Source: Syngnathus acus
Taxonomy: Eukaryota > Chordata > Actinopteri > Syngnathiformes > Syngnathidae
Direction: 5' to 3'
Assembly: GCF_901709675.1 (NCBI RefSeq)
Contig: NC_051098.1
Location: 1,171,500-1,235,499 of the forward strand
DNA length: 64,000 nt
How positions within the stretch are numbered: the stretch's first letter is position 1; every line of letters begins with the position of its first letter. Below the pieces are notes generated by a model. The model made no database searches and had not been told where the DNA came from. It saw only the letters and a program-made list of their open reading frames with translations. Of this stretch, positions 1 to 12,149 are shown piece by piece. The position numbers were made by a program, and so were the translations under genes.

Positions 1-69
1 AAGTGTACCCCTCTGATGGTGAGACACTTGAATATGATGCCCCACCTCTTTTCCGTGCGCCTCCCCACC

Positions 70-2561
70 TTAACCTGGAATGGCCCGAAACAATTCATCC
101 CTGTTGAGAAGAACGCTGGCTTGAAGAGGTGGAGACAAGCAGGTGGCAGATCCGCCATCTTGGGGACAACGGGTCTGGCCTTCCACGTCGGCATTCTGGA
201 CAGGTATGCTGATGGCGGCGTACGCTTCTCTGCCATGCAGGATCCAGTAAGAGCGCCGTATCTCTGTGAACACTCTCTGGTCCAGGGTGATACAGATGGC
301 TGTCAAAGTCTTGAATGAGGAGCCGAGTGGAAGGGTGACTCGGGTCCAGCACTATGGGGTTATTGATGTCTGGTCAAAGTCTTCAGCGTGGCGGAGCAGA
401 CCTCCGACACGAATGAGTTCCTCTTGATCCATCTCGGGGGACAAGGTGAGCAGTCCAGTGTTCGACAGCCTACCGGCTTTCAGGAGTCGCATCTCGTCGG
501 GGAAACTCACACTGGGATCGCTTGAAGATGAGGATCTCTGCCTTGCTGTAATCTTCAGCGGTGGGGTTGCTGCTCTGATCTGCCACTCCGTAAAGCTCCT
601 GGGCTGTAGCTTGTAGCAGGTCCTGCCAAGTGTCATACTGCTTGGTATCTGCTGTATTGGCCTTGACTGTTGTGACACCACAAAAGACGAACTTTCTCAG
701 CTCGGAGGCGCCATTGTCGGGGTCAGCGCTGGGTTTGACTGGCCAGTTTTCGGGAGATTGGAGAAGGAATGAGAGCCCTTTGCTCCACCGGTTAGGCTTC
801 ACAAGGTCATACAGTCTCTAACCCCTTGTGATATCGTCCGCAGGGTTCCTCTCTGAATTTACATCGCGCCAGGAGTCAGGGCAGGTGAGTCCGTGTATCT
901 CCACCACTCTCGTGCCGACGAAGATCTTAAAGCAACAGGACTCCGACTGAAGCCACGTCAGAACTGTTAGGGAGTCGGTTCACAGGACGGTCTGGGCAAT
1001 CTTCAGTGTGAGCTCTTTCAAGACGAGCGTAGCTAGTTGGGCTCCTGTGACCCCTCCGCACAGTTCCAATTTGGGAATGGAAAGGCGACGTTTAGGTGCA
1101 ACTCTTGAGCGGGCAAGAATTAAGGACAGATGGACTTGACCTTGCTTGTCGGAAGCATCCGAGAACCATTGCAGTTCGTGTATGACGCTCGCCCCGTCGA
1201 CAACAGGAATGTATGCTCTGGGTAGGTTAACTTGGGGCAAGAGCCTTAGCCCATCCTCGTAGCTGTTCCATCTATGAAGGAGGTCCTGTGGGAGGAGCGG
1301 GAGCGAGATTCTCTGTGTTTCTTGCAAAGGCGTCGAACAAGGATCTTGGCTCGAGTGGGTAGGGGATAAGGAATCCTAAGGGGTCGTACTGGCTGGCTAG
1401 GACCCGGTAGATATTACGCATCGTTGGCATGCCGTACTCGATGAGTCGGTGCTTGTAGCTGATGGAGTCTGTTTGACAGTGCCAGCTGAGCCCTAGGGTG
1501 GATTCAGGGGAGTCTGCTTCGTTGTGGGTGAGCCAGAGCTCGAGTGGGAGGGCCTGCCACTCGTAGACCTCGCAGGGTCATCTTTGGTCAAGTCACGCCA
1601 GACAAACCAAAGTAGGGACCGGTCTGCTGGAAAGAGGTGAACTTGGTGGAACATACCCTTAATATCTGCACAAAGGGCAATTGCCTGTTCCCGGAAGCGC
1701 AGCAGCACTCCCAAAAGTGATGCTCCAAGCGTGGGCCCTGGAAATAATGAATCGTTTAGGCTCTGGCCTCTGTTCCTATAAGAGCAATTGAAGACTGTTC
1801 TTGCCGTGATGGCTCACCATGTGGTGAGGAATGTACCACATTCCTCCTTCTTGTTTGATTTCTTGGTGGCTTAGCTTGGAGATGGAGCCTACATCAACCA
1901 GCCCCTTGATTTCGGTGCTGTAGGCCTTAGCACGCTCTGGATCCTTCGCCAGTCACCGTTCTGTGCTCCGCAGACTCCAGATGGCAGCTTCTTTAGGGGC
2001 ACGGAGGATAGGCATGTCTCCTATACGCAGAAGGGGTGTGGCATAGTAAAGGATCCTGGCTACGTTTACGCGGGTGGTCATCTCTTCGAGGAGGGCCACG
2101 GCTGCTTGGTCTTGCTTTGACCTCGTTACCATCTTCTCATTTTGGTAGGGAAGAGTGTCGAGTTGCCAAAGTCGTTCTATGTGCTTAAGCAGTTGTTATT
2201 GTTCGGGAGATTGGATGTCACCAGACACTGATGACACTGACTCAAACTGTTCTGGACGAACTTTGCTGGACCCTGCAGGGCCCAACCTAGTCTGGTACGG
2301 ATAGCGGCTGGTCTGCCTGAATTGCCCAGTCTGATTGGTTAGAATGGAGGTTATCAGATGTGGGTGATCGGATCCTACTAGCAACAATGGTCTGACATTC
2401 TGGAAAGTCTTTATTGGTAGCCCAATAAGGTGGGGGTACCTCTGCTGGAGTCGGTCTGTTGGGTAGGACTGGTCGGCCAGGCCAAGGCGCGCTGCCGTGA
2501 GGGCCTTGGAGACTTTGAAGCTGGTCTTTGAGTCAGCAGCAGGGGAGATGCGGAAGGACAC
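70..2561 (-). pseudogene. BEL/Pao retrotransposon pol remnant (protease, RT, RNase H, integrase)
   Basis: Decayed pol region of a BEL/Pao LTR retrotransposon, read right to left. In order: a protease-like segment (about 2196-2561); a reverse-transcriptase piece (1493-1714) with the ALCADIKGMFHQV motif typical of Pao RT; an RNase H piece (980-1327) with WFSDASDKQGQV and SIPKLELCG; and an integrase start (70-352) with RRSYWILHGREA and the zinc-binding CPECRR. Each piece sits in a different frame, so several frameshifts and stops separate them and no functional polyprotein remains. The integrase continues past the left edge of the window. Domain order is standard for the family. BEL/Pao assignment is from residue motifs I recognise; no alignment was run. 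Confidence 0.85.
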
Positions 2562-2702
2562 AGTAGATCCAGGAAGTGTCTGGACGTCATGCCAGATGGT
2601 CTGCAGTGGAAGGTCCTACCTTGTTCCTCGCACACCAAGCTCTTGGGCAGCTGCTGAGAGCAGCATTGTTCTTTCGGAGCCGTTGTAGGTTGCCAGGGTA
2701 CG

Positions 2703-3880
2703 TTAGCTATGGCGAAGAATGACCTGGACGACTTTTAACAAGACTCTGTTGCCTTCTGGTGGGCGGTTGACATACAAGACCTCAGTAGTGGAGCTCGCCT
2801 GGTGACTGTCGTCACTGTTTGAAGGTCTATGCCGCCTGTTAACTTCGTGAAGGACCTGTAGATGTTTGCCTTGGCACAGGCTGCAAGGCTTTTTCAGGTC
2901 ACACTGAGCTGCTTGGTGGGGACAGCGCCAGCACCATTTGTTGACCTTTATCCAAACTATGAGTGTTTCCTTGCTCAACTTGGTAACTTCTGCACACTGA
3001 CTGAGGAAGTGCTCTTCTTCTCGCAGAAAGGGCAGTAGGGTCTGGCTCTCCCCCCTTTCCTCTTCAAGTCCCTCTGGGATGCACTGTTATCCTCTGGGCT
3101 CTTGGAGCAATGGAGAACGGTGACTATCAGCTGTCCTTGGCGGCTCTCTGACTTAGGTGCGTGCCTCTCTTTCAGTCCTCTGGATGTTGTTGGCCCATCA
3201 AAGTCTTGACACCACGATTCGTATTACAGCCAATGAGCCAGGTCAAGCAGAGTGGGAGTAGTGCCTGCCTGTTGAAAGGTGCACTGACGAAAGTCTGCTC
3301 GCTGCTCTAGCTTCACCATCAGCGCCCAGTGTCTTTAGAAGCCTAACCAGCGACTGAACATGAAAGGCGAACTGCTTGAAGGCTGCGGTGTCAGCTGAGT
3401 CGAGGACACTGGCGATCTTCTTGAGGACTATTTGGTGTGACTGACCAAATTTCTCGTTGAGGGCGGACATGGTGTCAGTGTAGGGCGTAGGTGAGTTGAG
3501 GTAGGAGATGGTGATGCTTAGGCGCTTGCACGAATACCTCTCTCACATTGATGTGGTTGTTGCATAGCTGAGGATAACTTGCACGACCATTTTCTAGGAT
3601 GGGTGCTTTGTTGCTCCCAAACTCGAGTGATCTGTGGGCTCCTCCAAGGCACACAACCTATCCTAGGTCTAGCCTTTGGGCGAACGGTGCATCTCCAGGG
3701 CCATTTATCTGCTCTCTGACTCTGTGTACCCGTAAGATGTCCCTGCCCAGTAAGAAAAGTATAGGTCCAAGTATAGGCGTCTGGGTCCAAAGGTGGAATC
3801 TTATTGGCGATGCGCTTCAAGTAATAATAATAATAATAATAAATTTTATTTGTAAAGCGCTTTTCATAAAAGAATCTCAA
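2703..3880 (-). pseudogene. BEL/Pao gag remnant with zinc knuckle
   Basis: Upstream half of the same minus-strand BEL/Pao element. The 2703-2978 segment carries a cysteine-rich knuckle (CWRCP...C...CSLCQGKH) of the kind that ends BEL gag proteins just before the protease. The 3243-3470 segment is helical and looks like the gag body (MSALNEKFGQSHQIVLKKI). A further gag-like stretch runs to about 3820, where a (AAT)n-tailed LINE end interrupts it. Frames differ between pieces, so it is inactive. The 5' LTR was not securely found; it may lie in 4665-5060, beyond the LINE insertion, but I cannot prove that. Confidence 0.7.
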
Positions 3881-4665
3881 AGTGCTACAGAAACAAGACT
3901 AGAAATAAAAACACACAAGAAACCAGAATAAAAGCTTAAAAGCACAGAGGCAATAAAAGACACCTATGAGGAGCCGGGGAAAGCCTTTCTAAACAGAAAA
4001 AATGTAAGCCCCTTTTTAAAAGTGTCCACAGACAGGGGTTGACGTAGGTGCACAGGGAGGGAGTTCCAGATGTGGGGGGCAGCGGCGCAGAAAGCTCGGT
4101 TTCCCATGATGCGGAGTCGTGTACGGGGCAGATGGAGGAGGTTGGAGCTTTGTGACCGGAGGTTACGGGTGGATGAGTGAGGGGTAAGGAGGTCTTTGAG
4201 GTATTGAGGGAAATTGCTGTAGATGCAGAGGTAGGTAATGAGGGCAATCTTGTCATGAATTCTTGATGTTAAGGGAAGCCAGTGTAGGTGCTGAAGAATA
4301 GGGGTGATATGGTCATGTTTGCGGGTTTTAATCAGAGGTCGGGCAGCACAAAGTGGAGTGTCTGGAGGTGTTTGTTGGGGATACCAATCAGCAGGCTGTT
4401 ACAGTAGTCCAGCCTGGAGGAGATTACGGCGTAGACGAGCTTTTCTGCATCGGAGAAGGTGAGGAAGGGGCGGAGTTTAGAAATGTTTTTGATATGGAAA
4501 AAGCAGGTTTTGTACAGGTGTTTGATGTGGTTGGTAAAGGTAAGTTGTGGGTCGAAGTGGGCGTAACAGAAGGCTGCATCTGGTGTGCGGATGTTAGGGA
4601 TCTGATTGCATTCGAGGAGTGTAGGCTGAGGAATGTTGAGTGTCGTATCCTCGGACTCCTCAGTG
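3826..4665 (-). mobile_element. 5'-truncated L2-like LINE, 3' end
   Basis: C-terminal end of a reverse transcriptase plus 3' UTR of an L2-group LINE. The 4332-4688 frame holds the thumb motif SSRLDYCNSLLIGIPNKHLQ, and the 3936-4256 frame continues it with an RxMGNRAF-like region after a frameshift. The 3' end is a (AAT)n run at about 3826-3841 followed by a common teleost 3' sequence (TTTATTTGTAAAGCGC). It sits inside or at the edge of the BEL/Pao gag region, so it inserted later. The 5' boundary is approximate. Confidence 0.7.
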
Positions 4666-5334
4666 TAACAACTAGCTCTCCTCCCCACTGTCTCTGTACG
4701 TACAGGTCCCGCACAGGTCTTGAGCGTATATGCAATACAGTAAATACAGACATATACTTAGTAACAACAACTGCCGAGTGATGTAAGATGACTAATATCA
4801 ACAATACGGTGTAGAATAGTGAAACACTTACAGACATTGCTCTGGCGAATAGGGAGAAAGAACCGATCGATGCCTGACGGTCCTTATATATATCGGAAGC
4901 TGCAATCAATGCAGCTAATTACTTCCTGCTTCCATGATGCCGCGGGCCCGGGTTACCATGGATACAAAATAAAAATTATGGCGCTACACACATTTACAAG
5001 GAACATAACATTTACGGTTTGTGTCTAAGTGAGTATTAGTGAAGCCATAAAGAATGTTTCTAAAAGTCAGTTTAACTTTAAAATGTTTAAAAAGTGTTTA
5101 AAAATACAACAAAGTGTTTCAAAAATACAATAAGGTGTTTGAAAATAAAATGATAAAAGTCTTGTGCGGATATCGTAAAAATATTGACGCTACATCGCGG
5201 ATTTTTGCGGGGGATCTTGGAACCAATCATCAGTAATAAACAAGGTATCACTATACCGTTTCTACTTCGCAGATCTTCGTTTATTGCAGGTGGTTCTGGA
5301 ACCCATCTCCCACAATAAACGAGGGAGTACTGTA
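4666..5334. other. Unassigned spacer with TA-element end fragment
   Basis: No coding sequence recognised. About 4666-5060 could include the right LTR of the BEL/Pao element but shows no clear TG...CA boundaries. About 5180-5334 resembles the end of the element that starts at 5335 (repeated 'cgcggatttttgcgg' and 'aaacgagggagtactgta'), suggesting an older fragment of the same family abutting it. Confidence 0.35.
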
Positions 5335-5738
5335 CAGTAAACCCTCGTTTATCACGGGTAATTGGTTCCAAGATCACCCGCGATAGGTGAAAATCCGTGA
5401 AGTTGTGTCACCCTCTTGTTTTTAACATACATACATTTTTTGTATATTAATAAATGTATATCAAACCATATACGTAAGTGCATATGCTATCATTAGAACA
5501 TTAACTAATAGTTTCAAACATGTAAATACTATATTAATAGTATAAATGACATACAGAAAATAATGTATAAATAATATAAATATGATACATGTGTGTGTGT
5601 TGTGTGTGTAACATATGTAGATGTAGTTAAAGTATACATACTGTAAATATGTTGTAGAACTCTTATTATTATAACAACTTTTTTATAACAAGGTACAAGA
5701 GTACATACTGTAAATATGTTTTTAGAACTCTTATTATT

Positions 5739-8700
5739 CCATCCATCCATCCATCCATCCATCCATCCATCCATCCATTTTCTTCCGCTTGTCCAGGGTC
5801 GGGTCGCGGGGGCAGCAGCTTTAGGAGGGACTCCCGGACTTTCCTCTCCCCGGCCACTTCATCCAGCTCATCCCGGGGGATCCCAAGGTGTTCCCAGGCC
5901 AGCCGAGAAACATAGTCTATCCAGCCCGTCCTGGGTCGTCCACGGGGTCTCCTACTGGTGGGACATGCCCGGAACACCTCCACAGGGAGGCGTCCAGGAG
6001 GCATCCTGATGAGATGCCCGAGCCACCTCATCTGGCTCCTCTCAACGTGGAGGAGCTGCGGCTCTACTCCGAGCTTCTCCCGGACGACTGAGTTTCTCAC
6101 CTTATCTCTAAGGGAGAGCCCGGACATCCAGCAGAGGAAACTCATTTCGGCCGCTTGTATCCGGGATCTCGTTCTTTCGGTCACGACCCATAGCTCGTGA
6201 CCATAGATGAGGGTAGGAGCGTAGATCGACCGGGAAATTGAGAGCTTTGCCTTTTGGCTCAGCTCTCTCTTTACCACGACGGACCGGTACAGAGTCCGCA
6301 TTACAGCCGACGCTGCACCGATCTGCCTGTCAATCTCGCGCTCCATCCTGCCCTCACTGGTGAACAAGACCCCAAGATACTTGAACTCCTCCACTTGGGG
6401 CAGGATCTCATCCCTGATCCAGAGGGGGCATTCCACCCTTTTCCGACCGAGGACCATGGACTTGGATTTGGAGGTGCTGACCCTCATCCCGACCGCTTTA
6501 CACTCGGCTGCGAACCGCTCCAGTCAGAGCTGGAGATCACGGCTTGAAGAAGCCAACAGCACCACATCGTCTGCATAAAGCAGAGACGCGATGCTGAGGT
6601 TCCCAAACCGGACACCCTCAACGCCTCGGCTGCGCCTAGAAATTCTGTCCATAAAAATTATGAACAGAATTGGTGACAAAGGGCAGCCTTGGCGGAGTCC
6701 AACCCTCACTGGGAACGAATCCGACTTACTGCCGGAAATGCGGCCCAAACTCTGGCATCGGTGATACAGGGACCGAACCACCCTTATCAGTTGGCTCGGC
6801 ACCCCGTACTCCCGAAGCACCCTCCACAGAACTTCCCGAGGGACACGGTCGAACGCCTTCTCCAAGTCCACAAAACGCATGTGGACTGGTTGAGCGAACT
6901 CCCATGCCCCCTTGAGGATCCTGCCGAGGGTGTAGAGCTGGTCCACTGTTCCACGGCCAGGACGAAAGCCACACTGCTCCTCCTGAATCCGAGGTTCGAC
7001 CTCCCGACAGACCCTCCTCTCCAGCACCCCCGAATAGACCTTATCAGGGAGGCTGAGGAGTGTGATTCCCCTGTAATTGGAACACACCCTCCGGTCCCCC
7101 TTCTTCAAGAGCGGAACCACCACCCCAGTCTGCCAATCCAGAGGCACTGTCCCCGATGTCCACGCAATGTTGTAGAGGCATGTCAGACATGACAGCCCCA
7201 CAACATCCAGAGCCTTTAAGAACTCCGGGCGGATCTCATCCACCCCTGGGGCCTTGTCCCCCGAGGAGTTTTTTTTAACTACCTCAGTGACTTCGACCCC
7301 AGAGATTGGAGAGTCCACCTCAGAGTCTCCAGGCCCTGCTTCCACAATGGAAGGCGTGTAGGTGGAATTGAGGAGGTCTTCGAAGTATTCTACCCACCGA
7401 CTCACAACGTCCCGAGTCGAGGTCAGCAGCACGCCATCTCCATTGTAAACAGTGTTGACGGTGCACTGCTTCCTCCTCCTGAGACCCCGGATGGTGGACC
7501 AGAATTTCCTCGAAGCCGTCCGGAAGTCATTCTCCATAGCCTCGCCAAACTCCTCCCACGCCCGGATTTTTGCCTCAGCAACCGCCGAAGCCGCGTTCCG
7601 CTTGGCCACCCGGTACCTGTCAGGTGCCTCCGGAGTACCGCAGGCCAAAACGGCCCGATAGAACTCCTTCTTCAGCTTGACGGCATCCCTTAGCGCCGGT
7701 GTCCACCAGTGGGTTCGGGGATTGCCACCACGACAGGCACCAACGACCTTACAGCCACAGCTCTGGTCGGCTGCGTCAACAATGGAGGCGCGGAACATGG
7801 TCCACTCTGACTCAATGTGCCCCGCCTCCTCCGGGACGTGGGAAAAGCTCTGTCGGAGGTGGGAGTTGAAGCTCTTCCTGACAGGGGATTCTGCCAGACG
7901 TTCCCAGCAGACCCTCACAGAGCGTTTGGGTCTGCCAGGTCGCACCGGCATCGTCCCCCACCATCGGAGCCAACCCACCACTAGGTGGTGATCAGTTGAC
8001 AGCTCCGCCCCTCTCTTCACCCGAATGTCCAAAACATGCGGCCGCAGTTCGATGACACGACTACAAAGTCGATCATTGAACTGAGGCCTAGGGTGTCCTG
8101 GTGCCAAGTGCACACATGGACACCCTTATGCTTGAACATGGTGTTCATTATTGATAATCCGTGTCGAGCACAGAATTCCAATAATAGAACACCGCTCGGG
8201 TACAGATCAGGGAAGCCGTTCCTCCCAATCACGCCCTTCCAGGTCTCACTGTCATTGCCCACGTGAGCATTGAAGTCACCCAGTAGAACGATGGAGTCCC
8301 CAGAAGGAGCGCTCTCCAGCACTTCCTCCAGGGATTGTAAAAAGGGTGGGTATTCTGAGCTGCTGCTTGGTGCATTGACACAAACAACAGTCAGGACCCG
8401 ACCTGCCACCCGAAGGCGGAGGGAGGCTACCCTCTCGTTCACCGGGGTGAACCCCAATGTGCAGGCGCCCAGCTGGGGGGCAATAAGTATATCCAGACCT
8501 GCTCGACACCTCTCACCGTGGGCAACTCCAGAGTGGAAGAGAGTCCAGCCCCTCTCGAGAGGGCTTGTACCGGAACCCAAACTGTGTGTGGAGGCAAGTC
8601 CGACTATGTCTAGTCGGAACTTTTCTGCCTCGCACACCAGCTCGGTCTCCTTTCCAGCCAGAGAGGTGACATTCCATGTCCCAAGAGCCAGCTTCTGCAG

Positions 8701-8771
8701 CCCGGGATCGGACCGCCAAGGTCCCTGCCTTTGGCCGCCGCCTAGCTTACACTGCACCCGACCCCTTTGGC
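5739..8771 (-). mobile_element. RTE-clade LINE (Rex3-like), 5'-truncated
   Basis: Non-LTR retrotransposon on the minus strand with an (ATGG)n 3' tail (CCAT repeats at 5739-5778) and an exact 11-bp target duplication CTCTTATTATT at 5728-5738 and 8772-8782. It lands inside the TA-flanked element. The 5' end stops in the leader, around 370 bp downstream of the start seen in the sister copy at 59667. RTE assignment rests on an apurinic-type endonuclease directly fused to RT, no ORF1, and a short tandem-repeat tail rather than poly(A). Confidence 0.85.
5790..8757 (-). pseudogene. RTE endonuclease-reverse transcriptase ORF, frameshifted
   Basis: One polyprotein in three overlapping frames. 8017-8757 holds the endonuclease: TWNVTSL near the start, [10 protein letters not shown] in the middle, and an end at [10 protein letters not shown]. 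6524-8113 holds the linker and RT fingers/palm: GFRPGRGTVDQL, catalytic motif A FVDLEKAFD, motif B RQGCPLSPILF, and motif C LLYADD. 5790-6487 holds the RT thumb and C-terminus (YLGVLFTSEG, RMRWLGHLIRM-like). Two frameshifts (about 8017-8113 and 6487-6524) break it. The stop TAA present in the 61917 copy is CAA here, so the last frame reads on into the ATGG tail. Catalytic residues remain visible in both enzyme domains. Confidence 0.85.
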
Positions 8772-9182
8772 CTCTTATTATTATAAGATTTTTTTATAAC
8801 AAGGTACAATACTGTAACTGTTTTTAGAACTCTTATTATTATAACTACTATTTTTATAACAAGGTACACGTGTACGTACTGCAATTGTGTGGGCACTCCC
8901 TGCCTTCTGCTGGCATGCGGGCAATTTTCGTGCCATAAATCCTCAATTTAGAATTTTAATTTTTAATTTTTGATTTTTTTTGGGGGGGGGATCTGCGATG
9001 TACTGAAGCCGCGATAAATGAACCGCAATATAGCGAGGGATTACTGTATTTGGTATTGCTACATTACAACTGCACTTCTTGTGGCATTACAGAAAAACAC
9101 GACAAAGTGAGTTTTCCAGCAAATTAATATTGCAACAGTGATGCAACAAGGAAATACCATGTGAAACAACATTTTAAAAGTA

Positions 9183-9187
9183 GAGTA

Positions 9188-9218
<31 letters not shown>

Positions 9219-9240
9219 CGTGCATGCGTGCGTGCGTGAT
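9183..9240. repeat. (TG)n microsatellite
   Basis: About 16 TG dinucleotides that grade into GTGC/GTGCG variants. Flanking 9050-9182 and 9241-9660 show no recognisable coding or mobile sequence. Confidence 0.95.
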
Positions 9241-9685
9241 GGGTGTATTGTCACTGGCAGCTAGTCATGACATTTCCATGCCTTGTTAGCACTAAAGCAT
9301 TTCCATCGTTTCCTCCGGTTGCCCCCCAATCTCTGTCTTCCTCTTATAATTGGGACCTTCGCTTACAATTAACCCACCCCCATTGCCTTGTGGAAGCCCG
9401 ATTGCTTGGCACCTTACCCCTAACTTCAAGCGCGCCCTGAATCCTGTAGCCCATTGCATCCTCACGTCCTCTGTGTTGCACAGAGAGGTTACAGCGGCAT
9501 AATTGCCAACTAGGTTAAGGACCCTCAGAGAAGGGCCTACCGCCCAGCCAGCCCTATCCCCACTGGTCAGTCATGAACTAATTCAATAAATGAGCTGAAC
9601 GTCAGGGCAAGAATCTCACAGCCTCAGACTTATACACCCACATACTCTGTATATAGACACATGGCATTATGGGAAATGGCAGTTC

Positions 9686-9791
9686 TTTGTGTTTTACTAC
9701 ACTTTTGTATACCATGTTCTTACCTGCATATGTATACATCTTTGTGTTTTACTACACTTTTGTATACCATGTTCTTACCTGCATATGTATA

Positions 9792-9844
<53 letters not shown>
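9686..9844. repeat. 55-bp tandem duplication followed by (CT)n
   Basis: A 55-bp unit (core ACTACACTTTTGTATACC) occurs twice in tandem at 9686-9740 and 9741-9795 without visible differences, then runs straight into about 26 CT repeats ending at 9844. Overlapping ORFs here only translate the repeat and are not genes. 9845-10756 holds no recognisable feature. Confidence 0.9.
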
Positions 9845-9850
<6 letters not shown>

Positions 9851-10756
9851 AAGTCAAACTTAGACATCAATCTGGAATTTGATTCTGACAAGACTTTTCG
9901 TGCGTGTCACTCAGAAGTTGCTGTGTTACTTTTACGCCAGATGCAATGAGCTACACATGTTCTAAATAATTAAAGGGTCCCTGAAACGAAATTCTCTTTT
10001 TGTTCAAGTTTTTGACCATAAATATTCATCACCTTAGCCTGACTAAGTCCCCAAAGTTGAGAGAAAAACATTCCATGTTTCCGTTGCAAATGGCTGTTTT
10101 TATCAACATAGTTCAAACGACATTATCAAATGGGCTGTTTTCACAGATCAGTTTTGTACATCCCCAACACCACCTTTTTAGGTTTTATACGTCACTAACT
10201 GGAAAACAGATATTCATGTATTTTAAAAGTTTTAAGCATTCGCATTGCTGCGGTTTTGTTTGAACTACAGATTTTTAATTCAAAATGACTTACCTTAATC
10301 AGAACCTCACATTGCATTGTGGCAAACAGTGGAATCTGGGTCAGTAATTGCACACCTTAGTCTTGGTCTAATGTATTTTACATAATTGAACATTTTTGAA
10401 AAAAGTATTGGAATGATTACTTTCCCTAGTAACTAGTTACATTTATGAATGGGTAATCCAAATTTACATTTTGGATGTAATTTGCCCAACACTATGAAAA
10501 AGGCATTTACATTGCCATACATTGCCAATTCCTCTACAAGCTGGTCTGTAACTGTCAGAAAAGTTGGAAACAAAACGGCAGTTCCGGTGATGTCACACCA
10601 TCTCATCCGAGTCTGCAAATTACAAATCGGATTATTAATTACGAGTCATTTGTACACAGCATGCACATGTATTGAACTCCATTGCGGTATATGCTAAGGG
10701 TGCAAATTTGTTCTTTGGTTTATACTGTGCAAACAGGTACATGAATCGTAAAAATC

Positions 10757-10787
<31 letters not shown>

Positions 10788-10825
10788 GTGTGTGTGTGCG
10801 TGTGTGTGTATGCGTGTGTGTGTAT
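10757..10825. repeat. (TG)n microsatellite
   Basis: Imperfect TG array with GCG and ATG interruptions. 10826-11250 has no recognisable gene. Confidence 0.95.
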
Positions 10826-11246
10826 GCATTTCAGGCCGAGATTGCTAGTTTTTTTGTGGATTGTTGTGTGCAAGCCTGAGAATCAATGTTCATTACAAAT
10901 CATACTGAATCCACGCTCATAAACGTTCCTCTGGGGGGCTGAAGTGAAGTCAGTTTGATGCTTGGAACCCCTTACCCCTGCCTATATATTCATGCAAAAC
11001 CAATATAAGAACAAATCTGTTCAAAAAGCTTAAATTTCAAACACTCCACTGGGTTGGCAAAAAGGTAAACGTGTGGCAGATGCCTGACAACATTGGCGTC
11101 TGTTCAGTCACTGCACAGAGCAGTTGCTCAAGCTTCACTGACCCTGACATCATGATGCACGCATGCACGCACCCACAGGGCAGCACAGTAAATGCATTGT
11201 GCACTTGCTGACACTAATGCTGCCATTCATTGTGTTCCTCACAGAC

Positions 11247-11252
<6 letters not shown>

Positions 11253-11320
<68 letters not shown>

Positions 11321-11325
11321 TGTGT
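11253..11325. repeat. (TG)n microsatellite
   Basis: Over 30 nearly uninterrupted TG units ending in GCGCGTGTG. Confidence 0.95.
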
Positions 11326-11392
11326 TTATCCCTACCCTATCATGGCAATTTAGGATGTACAGGATTGTACAGGGAGGTGTTACTGCCTGCCG

Positions 11393-12120
11393 TTGTGATG
11401 GGTCGGGCAACACCGATGCGTCGGCGCATGTGTTGTGCTCAGAGTGAAGCCCCGTGTCGGTGCGTGTATCGCTTTAAAAAAGCCACGTGACCGAACGAGC
11501 ATCATTGTAGTCTGTCAAGGAAGCGCGCTTTAGCTCTGTTAAAGGAAGCGCATTGTCAACGGGATGGATCTGCTAAAACAATATCTGATCTTTTGCGGTT
11601 CATCCACGGAGTTATCAAGAATTATGGAGCAGCCCCAAGTCAGACACTGGGACAATCAAAAGACCCACTACATTGCACTCATTTGTGCCGTGTGAGTGTG
11701 TGTTTTCAACGGCGGGAGAAATTGTGTCCAAAAAACGCAACAGGCTCAATTTCAAAATATTGGAAAAACTTATTGTTTTAAATAAAAATTAGTAAAAAAA
11801 CAAATCTCAGTGCACAAGCATCCTCTTTCACAACACGTTCACTTAGATTTTCATGTTACGATACATGTTGACATTACTGATTGACTGTAACTAAAAAATA
11901 AAATATATGAAACAATACAATATAAAATATAATTACTTATATTAATTAATGTATATACAAGGTCATCAAATCAGTGTCAGTCATGTCTGTCAACTAGGTT
12001 GCCTGTAGTATTTTTAAGGTCCAGCGGGTGTCAGCAGTCAGCGACACAGTATCGACACAGTGTCAATACAGTTTGCCAATGTGTCGGGACGACACACGAT
12101 GCCTCATGGACCCATCACTA
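11393..12120 (+). mobile_element. hAT deletion derivative with C-terminal transposase remnant
   Basis: 728 bp flanked by the perfect 8-bp duplication GCCTGCCG (11385-11392, 12121-12128), the hAT hallmark. Ends are TTGTGATGGGTC and its near-complement GGACCCATCACTA. Around 11695-11790 one frame encodes the hAT dimerisation motif VFSTAGEIVSKKRNRLN followed by LNKN and a stop; this is the conserved C-terminus of Ac/ZBED-type transposases. The rest of the enzyme is missing, so the copy could move only with help. Confidence 0.9.
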
Positions 12121-12149
12121 GCCTGCCGGGCATTGCTGCCTGTCACACC

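Larger units (their letters stand above)
5335..9046. mobile_element. TA-flanked inverted-repeat element (MITE), split by an RTE LINE
   Basis: Left end CAGTAAACCCTCGTTTATC and right end GCGAGGGATTACTG are inverted repeats; TA lies directly outside both ends (5333-5334 and 9047-9048), as for Tc1/mariner-type transposition. Net length without the LINE is about 670 bp. The inside carries a ~68-bp tandem unit with the core TAGAACTCTTATTATT (5655, 5723, 8825) and a GC-box-like unique right half. No transposase frame is present, so it would need one supplied in trans. A relative of the same repeat starts near 63730 and runs off the window. Confidence 0.7.

Noticed and set aside
4690-5060. 5' LTR of the BEL/Pao element
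   Set aside because: Position would fit, but no TG...CA ends, no primer-binding site and no second LTR in the window to compare.
5190-5334. Second complete TA element left of 5335
   Set aside because: Only one end-like fragment can be seen; no matching opposite terminus.
9661-9949. Leucine/serine-rich ORFs
   Set aside because: They read through the 55-bp duplication and the CT microsatellite.
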